NCBI RefSeq assembly: GCF_902506265.1
Contig: NZ_LR733556.1
Span: 1,271,838-1,335,837 of the forward strand
Direction: 5' to 3'
DNA: 64,000 nt
Origin: Flavobacterium sp. 9AF
GTDB lineage: Bacteria > Bacteroidota > Bacteroidia > Flavobacteriales > Flavobacteriaceae
Shown here: one piece after another, positions 58,983 to 64,000 of the stretch
Layout of the letters: every line of letters begins with the position of its first letter
Position numbering within the stretch: position 1 is the stretch's first letter
Position numbers and translations under genes: made by a program
Notes under the pieces: model-generated
Told to the model about the DNA's origin: nothing
The model's input: only the letters and a program-made list of their open reading frames with translations
The model's database searches: none

Positions 58983-59211
58983 CTTTTTTTTGCCCAAATG
59001 TAATTTTGTAAGTCGTATAATTAAATTGTTTTATACCAATCCGTTAAAATGACCTACACCTTATTTTTTTTTATCGATATGTCCAATGGAAATCTCTTTT
59101 TGTAGGGAATCGAAAAAAAAAACTGATTTATAGATAAAAAAGACGCACGAGTATATCTTTTTTTTAGTGTCCTTCTTAATAAAATACTTTTGGCTCACAA
59201 TCCCATCTACT

Positions 59212-60066
59212 ATGAATAAATGGCAATTTTTTATTATTCTATTGAGTGTTAGCAAAGGACTTTCACAAAATAAAAATAGCTTACAATATACTCGTTCTTA
59301 TGACACGAATAAAGAGGTGATCTCTACAATTTCAGATGATTTTCAATATGAATTGCATTTTAAAAAAGGATACCGTTTTTTTTCAAATTTTAGCACTACT
59401 TCACTTCATTTTTTAACTGAACTAACAGAATATAATTCGTATAACATAGAAAACTTATACTCTTTTGATATAGGATTAGAAAAAAGCATCCCTTTAAATG
59501 CCACAACTAATCTAGTATTCATGGTTAATCCTCAAATAAGGACAAACGATTTTGAATCTGAAATTAGTAATTCTTTATTATTCAATTCGTCTGCACTTTT
59601 TGAAAAAAAATTTAATTCAAAATCGCAATTAAACATTGGTATAAGTTATGGGACATTGTTTGGATATTCTCGTTTTTATCCTGTATTTGATTTCAATTAC
59701 CGTTTTAATGAAAAACTAAAAGTGGTAATTGGTTTTCCAAAATCGGGTCTTTTTTTCAACTGGTCCCAAAAGAACGAATTGGCACTAGAAACAGCATACC
59801 GCTCTTATTTTTCTCACATTACTAATACTGTTTCACGAGCAAATGCTACATCTGTTTTAGAATACCAATCGCTTTTTTTTAACAAAACAACGACGTCTTT
59901 ATCCTACAATTATAATTTTTCAAACACAAGTAAGATAACATTATCTATAGGAAAAAGCTTTAATAACAAATTAGAAATCAACGAATACGATATAGAAACA
60001 ACAAATTACAGTTTTAAAAATGATTTTATTATTTCAATGGGAATTAAGTTTAATTTAAATAAATAG
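59212..60066 (+). CDS. Outer membrane beta-barrel protein, unknown family
   Basis: The 284-residue protein has a signal peptide ('FFIILLSVSKGLSQN') and many alternating amphipathic strands that end in 'FIISMGIKFNLNK', suggesting a small barrel of the PorT or transporter type. I do not recognise the family. The ATG at 59212 follows the -7 like box TACTTTTG (59185-59192). It ends 5 bp before the kelch lipoprotein gene and starts a run of five co-directional genes with tight spacing. Confidence 0.72.
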   Translation: MNKWQFFIILLSVSKGLSQNKNSLQYTRSYDTNKEVISTISDDFQYELHFKKGYRFFSNFSTTSLHFLTELTEYNSYNIENLYSFDIGLEKSIPLNATTNLVFMVNPQIRTNDFESEISNSLLFNSSALFEKKFNSKSQLNIGISYGTLFGYSRFYPVFDFNYRFNEKLKVVIGFPKSGLFFNWSQKNELALETAYRSYFSHITNTVSRANATSVLEYQSLFFNKTTTSLSYNYNFSNTSKITLSIGKSFNNKLEINEYDIETTNYSFKNDFIISMGIKFNLNK

Positions 60067-60071
60067 AAAAA

Positions 60072-61091
60072 ATGGTAAAAAAAGAAAAATGGTTAGAAAA
60101 GAAATTGATACCCATACTATTAGGAATTATAGTTACTAGCTTAGTCAGTTGCAACAAAGACGATGAAGATGATGAAGACGATATAGGCAACTGGGTAACA
60201 GCGGCTACTTTTGATGGGATTGCTAGAAGTAATGCCTCTAGTTTTGTAATAGGTGAAAAAGGATATGTAGGAGTAGGTTATGATGGAGACAATTATCTAA
60301 ACGATTTTTGGGAATACAATTTAGAAGGGGGTTATTGGATACAAAGAGCTAATTTTCCAGGAGAAAAAAGAAGTGCTGCCTCTAGTTTTTCTATAGGAAA
60401 TTATGGTTATATAGGTGCAGGATATAATGGCTCTACTGAAAAAAAAGATTTTTACAAATATGACCCTACATCTAATTCTTGGTCGCAAATTGCAGATTTT
60501 GGTGGAGATGTAAGACGAAATGCTGTTTCATTTAATTCAGACACAAACGGCTATGTGGGGTGCGGCTATGATGGTGTAAACGACAGAAAAGATTTCCATA
60601 AATATGATCCTAATACAGATACTTGGACCGAACTTTTTGGCTTTGGAGGTAATAAAAGAAGAGATGGAATTACCTTTAGAATTCAAAACAAAGTTTATAT
60701 GGGAACAGGAAAATCTAATGGTGTTAATTTGAGGGATTTTTGGAGTTTTGATTTGGATACTGAAGTATGGACAAAACTGAGAGACATTGCTGTTAATAGT
60801 GATGATGATGACACTTCTGAATATACTATTTTGAGAAGTAATGCTGTAGGTTTTGCTTTAAATAATTATGGCTATGTGTGTTTAGGTACTCCAAACACTA
60901 CCACTTGGGAATACAATCCTAATACCGACTATTGGAATAAGAAAACTACTTTTGAGGCAGTGTCTAGACAAGATGCAGTAGCTTTAAATTTTAGTAATCG
61001 TGCTTTTGTTTTATTAGGAAGGTCTAGTAATTTATATTTAGATGATATGTATGAATTTAAACCTTTTAATGAACAAGTTGACAATGATTAA
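60072..61091 (+). CDS. Kelch-repeat lipoprotein
   Basis: The 339-residue protein has a lipobox 'VTSLVSCNKDDED' (Cys27), an acidic linker, and about five to six kelch-like blades with repeated 'GYVGVGYDG....DFWEYN...' units, for example 'GYIGAGYNGSTEKKDFYKYDPTSNSWSQ' and 'GYVGCGYDGVNDRKDFHKYDPNTDTWTE'. A beta-propeller on the outer face of the membrane is expected. The stop overlaps the DUF4907 start. Confidence 0.85.
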   Translation: MVKKEKWLEKKLIPILLGIIVTSLVSCNKDDEDDEDDIGNWVTAATFDGIARSNASSFVIGEKGYVGVGYDGDNYLNDFWEYNLEGGYWIQRANFPGEKRSAASSFSIGNYGYIGAGYNGSTEKKDFYKYDPTSNSWSQIADFGGDVRRNAVSFNSDTNGYVGCGYDGVNDRKDFHKYDPNTDTWTELFGFGGNKRRDGITFRIQNKVYMGTGKSNGVNLRDFWSFDLDTEVWTKLRDIAVNSDDDDTSEYTILRSNAVGFALNNYGYVCLGTPNTTTWEYNPNTDYWNKKTTFEAVSRQDAVALNFSNRAFVLLGRSSNLYLDDMYEFKPFNEQVDND

Positions 61092-61395
61092 GAATCTATT
61101 AATTTACGTTATATTTGTGTTAGTATTTCAATTATTTTCAGCTTGTAAAGAAAAAGCAATTGCTTTTGATGGAATCGTTTATCAAATAGAAGAAAATAAA
61201 TTTGGATACGAAATTTACCTGCAAGGAAAACCATTCATTAAACAAGAAAATATACCTGCTATTGAAGGAAATCACTCTTTTAAAGACAGCTTAGATGCTC
61301 TAAAAACCTTAGACAAGGTTCTAGAACGTCTAAACAAAGGAGAAAAACCTTCCTTAACAGAAAGCGATATTCAACAATTAAAAATTAAAATTTGA
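61084..61395 (+). CDS. DUF4907 domain lipoprotein
   Basis: The 103-residue protein has a lipobox 'LFSACKEKA' (Cys20) and 'YEIYLQGKPFIKQENIPAIEGNHSFKDSLDALKTLDKVLERL', which fits DUF4907. I use the ATG at 61084, overlapping the kelch gene by 8 bp. The stop overlaps the start of the kinase gene. Function is unknown; the pairing with kelch lipoprotein genes is recurrent in flavobacteria. Confidence 0.8.
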   Translation: MIKNLLIYVIFVLVFQLFSACKEKAIAFDGIVYQIEENKFGYEIYLQGKPFIKQENIPAIEGNHSFKDSLDALKTLDKVLERLNKGEKPSLTESDIQQLKIKI

Positions 61396-62504
61396 TTTCT
61401 AATTTTAATAAAAGGGTGTTTTTAAAAAAGAATTACCAAACTAAATATGTCATACATTTTTTAGTTTGGTTCATCTTTTTTGTTATTCTCATGTATGATT
61501 ACTTTTTTAATAAAGGAGTGTTCAATTATTTTCTTCTAACTCTTTTTCTCGTTTGCGTTTGTATCTTTTACATTAATTTTAATTTTTTAGTAGAACAACT
61601 CATTGTCAAAAAAAAGGGGTTATTGTATATTGTTTCCTTATTACTTTTATTTGGCTTTACGTATACAGTCATTAGTATTGCATCTGTAAAATTTGATTAT
61701 TTACGAACAAATTTTAGACCTCCTGCAATGCCTGCTTATGAAATTAGACCTGCTCTTCCTGCTAATGAAATTAGATTAATCAAACCAACCCCACCAAGGC
61801 ACGTTTTACCTAATGTTGTTATTTTTTTACTGGTTATTTCAGTTAGTTCTTTTTTAAAATTATATGAATTTTTAAATGAAAATTTTAAACGTCAAAAAGA
61901 AATAGAAAACGAAAATCGAATTACCGAATTGAATTTTTTAAAAGCACAATTAAATCCACATTTCTTTTTTAATTCTTTAAATACAATTTATTTTTTGTCG
62001 ATTGTTCAATCTCCAAAAACACCACAAGCCATTCTAAATCTATCTGATTTAATGCGCTACATGCTTTCTGATAAAAACAACACGCCTATAGATAAAAAAG
62101 TAAGTTTAGAAGAAGAAATTGAATACATTAATAACTATATAGAACTACAAAAACTTAGAATTACCACAAACAATATTATTATTTTTAAAGTAGAAGGAGA
62201 TATCAAATCGGTTACTATCTATCCCCTTTTGTTTATTTCTTTTATTGAAAACGCTTTCAAATATGGAGTACATCCTGTTTATGAAGAAGTTATATTAATA
62301 GAATTTAAAATTATTGATGGCATTTTAGATTTTAATGTGGAAAACCAAATTCATTTCCAAAAAAAGGCAACTGATTCTTTCAGTCTAGGAAATGAGAATT
62401 CTATAAAAAGATTAAATTTATATTACCCAAACAATACATTAATTATAAACAACAATAACAATAAATATCAGCTATCCATTAAAATAGATTTAAATGAATA
62501 TTAA
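61392..62504 (+). CDS. LytS-type sensor histidine kinase
   Basis: The 370-residue kinase has four membrane segments (about 19-38, 45-68, 77-98, 137-157) and the His_kinase domain with the phosphoacceptor in 'LKAQLNPHFFFNSLNTIY' (His190), then an ATPase part with 'PLLFISFIENAFKYGV'. A proline-rich loop 'PPAMPAYEIRPALPANEIR' lies between the third and fourth segments, outside the membrane. No ATG fits; TTG at 61392 overlaps the DUF4907 stop as TTGA and is the likely start. It overlaps the regulator gene by 11 bp. Confidence 0.9.
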   Translation: MISNFNKRVFLKKNYQTKYVIHFLVWFIFFVILMYDYFFNKGVFNYFLLTLFLVCVCIFYINFNFLVEQLIVKKKGLLYIVSLLLLFGFTYTVISIASVKFDYLRTNFRPPAMPAYEIRPALPANEIRLIKPTPPRHVLPNVVIFLLVISVSSFLKLYEFLNENFKRQKEIENENRITELNFLKAQLNPHFFFNSLNTIYFLSIVQSPKTPQAILNLSDLMRYMLSDKNNTPIDKKVSLEEEIEYINNYIELQKLRITTNNIIIFKVEGDIKSVTIYPLLFISFIENAFKYGVHPVYEEVILIEFKIIDGILDFNVENQIHFQKKATDSFSLGNENSIKRLNLYYPNNTLIINNNNNKYQLSIKIDLNEY

Positions 62505-63219
62505 GGCAATTATTATTGATGATGAACCTTTGGCAATAGAAATTTTAAAGAAATATTCTGATACCATAGACAATTTAGATATCATTCAAACTTTTACAAA
62601 TCCTATTGAAGCGATTCGCTTTATAGCTGAAAACCCTATTGACTTAGTTTTTTTAGACATTGAAATGCCTATGATTAATGGTGTTGATTTAGTCGAATCG
62701 TTGAGTGTAAAACCAAATATTATTTTTACCACTGCTTTTCCTCAATATGCTGTGGAAGGATTTAATTTAGATGCTGTGGATTATCTATTAAAACCTATTT
62801 CTTATAAGCGTTTTTTAAAAGCCATCAATAAAATTTATAACGGCTCCTTTCAGCATGTAGAAGAAATTTCCGACAATCAACCTATTTTTATAAATAATCC
62901 AGAAAACAAGTATATTTTTATAAAATCGGATTACGAAAACATTAAAATTACTATCCAAGATATCAAATATATTGAAGGTTTAAAAGACTATTTAAAAATC
63001 AATTTAGCTGATGGTAAGTCTGTTCTTACTTTATCAAATTTTAATAATCTTTTAGAAAAAATAAACAATAAAGATTTTATTAGGGTTCATAATTCCTATG
63101 TGGTTAATTTACAACATATTAAATCAATTCAAAAAAATAGGATTATTATAGACAACCTAAGAATTCCAATTAGTGAAACCTACAAAAAGGATTTCTTTGA
63201 AAAAATTAAATTGCAGTAA
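62494..63219 (+). CDS. LytTR family response regulator
   Basis: The 241-residue regulator has a receiver domain with acidic pocket 'IIDDEP' (Asp9, Asp10), phospho-acceptor Asp55 in 'FLDIEMP', and 'PISYKRFLKAI'. The C-terminal half is a LytTR DNA-binding domain ('FIRVHNSYVVNLQHIKSIQKNRIIIDNLRIPISETYKKDF'). It works with the kinase encoded just upstream and may control the kelch/DUF4907 genes in the same run. Confidence 0.92.
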   Translation: MNIKAIIIDDEPLAIEILKKYSDTIDNLDIIQTFTNPIEAIRFIAENPIDLVFLDIEMPMINGVDLVESLSVKPNIIFTTAFPQYAVEGFNLDAVDYLLKPISYKRFLKAINKIYNGSFQHVEEISDNQPIFINNPENKYIFIKSDYENIKITIQDIKYIEGLKDYLKINLADGKSVLTLSNFNNLLEKINNKDFIRVHNSYVVNLQHIKSIQKNRIIIDNLRIPISETYKKDFFEKIKLQ

Positions 63220-63226
63220 AGTAATC

Positions 63227-64000
63227 TTACTTATTGTTTATCTTGTTTTTAATTTGATTAAGTAAAAAAACATAATCTTCTTGTCTTTTCACAAAATCTA
63301 GATCTGATACATCAATGATTAATACATTCAAATGTGTTTGCGACTTGATATAGTCTAGATAACCTCTATTAATTTTTTCTAGATATTGAGCCGGTATCTC
63401 TTGTTCATAGTTACGCCCTCTTTTTTTAATATTCGATAAAAGTCGTTCGGTGTTTTGGTACAAATAAATGTACAAATCTGGTTTAGCCGTTTCACGATGA
63501 ATAATATCAAACATAGTTTTATACAATCGAAACTCATCTTCATTGAGTGTAACCTTGGCAAAAATTAAAGATTTAAATATATGATAATCCGCAACAATAA
63601 AATCTTTAAATAAATCAAATTGTGCTAAATCATCATGCAATTGCTGATACCTATCTGCTAAAAAAGACATTTCTAAAGGAAAAGCATAACGATTTTGGTC
63701 TTTATAAAACTTGGGTAAAAAAGGATTATCTGCAAAACGTTCAAGTACTAACTTTGCATTACAATCTTCCGCTATTTTAGTAGCCAAAGTCGTTTTTCCA
63801 GCACCTATATTGCCTTCAATAGCAATGTAATTATACTGTTGCAATCCTAAATTCTCAATGGGTGAAGCTAGAACATGCACCACTTTACACACACTAGAAT
63901 CTTTAGTAACTTCTAGTAATTCGGCTACCGTTTTCTTTAATATTGGATGTTCCCAATAAGGTTGTATTTCTTTTAAGGGCAACAAAACAAAGTTTCTGTC
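63227..64000 (-). CDS. folK: FolK-deoxynucleoside kinase fusion, C-terminal part (cut by window edge)
   Basis: The frame is open to the window edge; the visible 257 residues begin 'DRNFVLLPLKEIQPYWEHP' and 'ILKKTVAELL', the end of 6-hydroxymethyl-dihydropterin pyrophosphokinase (FolK). A complete deoxynucleoside kinase domain follows, with the P-loop 'IAIEGNIGAGKTT', 'LERFADNPFLPKFY' and the lid 'KKRGRNYEQEI'. Fusion of the two is known in Flavobacteriaceae. One half makes folate precursors; the other phosphorylates deoxynucleosides for salvage. It converges with the LytTR gene, 7 bp apart. Confidence 0.87.
   Translation of the reverse strand, partial: DRNFVLLPLKEIQPYWEHPILKKTVAELLEVTKDSSVCKVVHVLASPIENLGLQQYNYIAIEGNIGAGKTTLATKIAEDCNAKLVLERFADNPFLPKFYKDQNRYAFPLEMSFLADRYQQLHDDLAQFDLFKDFIVADYHIFKSLIFAKVTLNEDEFRLYKTMFDIIHRETAKPDLYIYLYQNTERLLSNIKKRGRNYEQEIPAQYLEKINRGYLDYIKSQTHLNVLIIDVSDLDFVKRQEDYVFLLNQIKNKINNK

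Noticed and set aside
61392-61420. GTG at the ninth codon of the kinase frame as an alternative start
   Set aside because: Possible, but TTG overlapping the upstream stop gives direct coupling and matches the tight packing of the operon; the difference is only eight residues.

Overview
The window looks like chromosome of a low-GC Bacteroidota, most likely Flavobacteriaceae and close to Flavobacterium. Support comes from the AT-rich composition, promoters of the flavobacterial type (TTG or TTTG, a 17-23 bp spacer, then TAnnTTTG), a type IX secretion sorting domain, an S46 dipeptidyl peptidase, GLPGLI, DUF4270 and DUF6249 families, and a FolK-deoxynucleoside kinase fusion. I see no transposase, integrase, phage gene, rRNA or CRISPR array.

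Layout. 1-13.5 kb: housekeeping and scattered single genes (apaG end, pruA, rsmG, a fatty acid desaturase, an aminotransferase, a serine hydrolase, an ECF sigma factor with a membrane partner, purT, a large T9SS-sorted protein, a Crp-type regulator, pldA). 13.6-17.6 kb: mscS, then a stress-type operon (pirin, GNAT, OsmC, YjdI, FMN reductase) and a YceI gene; both units carry the same 16-bp palindrome at the same distance from a -7 box. 17.7-21.7 kb: fabD, a HipA-like kinase with DUF3037, lipoproteins and an M23 peptidase. 21.8-23.3 kb: a two-gene RiPP cassette (radical SAM/SPASM enzyme and a GG-leader precursor). 23.4-38.6 kb: galE, a sugar aminotransferase, Kdo transferase, DPP11, small lipoproteins, three tRNA genes, mutS, an RNA methyltransferase behind an octamer repeat array, and a DinB-family protein.

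38.7-56.3 kb is the accessory heart of the window. A membrane-bound TPR/AraC-type regulator lies in the middle. Around it are three transcription units: a secreted small protein with two GLPGLI proteins and a TonB-receptor-like protein; a lipoprotein with a small membrane protein; and a class I lanthipeptide-type precursor followed by three tandem secreted S8 proteases. Each unit starts with the same 20-bp palindrome, 41, 41 and 51 bp from the end of a good -7 box, so one regulator may switch all three. Two of the units also share a duplicated 5' leader hairpin. A split lanthipeptide dehydratase (LanB N-terminal and SpaB_C proteins) follows, separated from the proteases by what looks like the remnant of a CHAT-domain gene. 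No LanC cyclase or dedicated exporter is present.

56.4-64 kb: an outer-membrane protein with DUF4270, a co-directional run of an outer-membrane protein, a kelch lipoprotein, DUF4907, a LytS-type kinase and a LytTR regulator, and finally the C-terminal part of the FolK-deoxynucleoside kinase fusion, cut by the window edge.

All function calls come from reading motifs by eye; no database search was possible.
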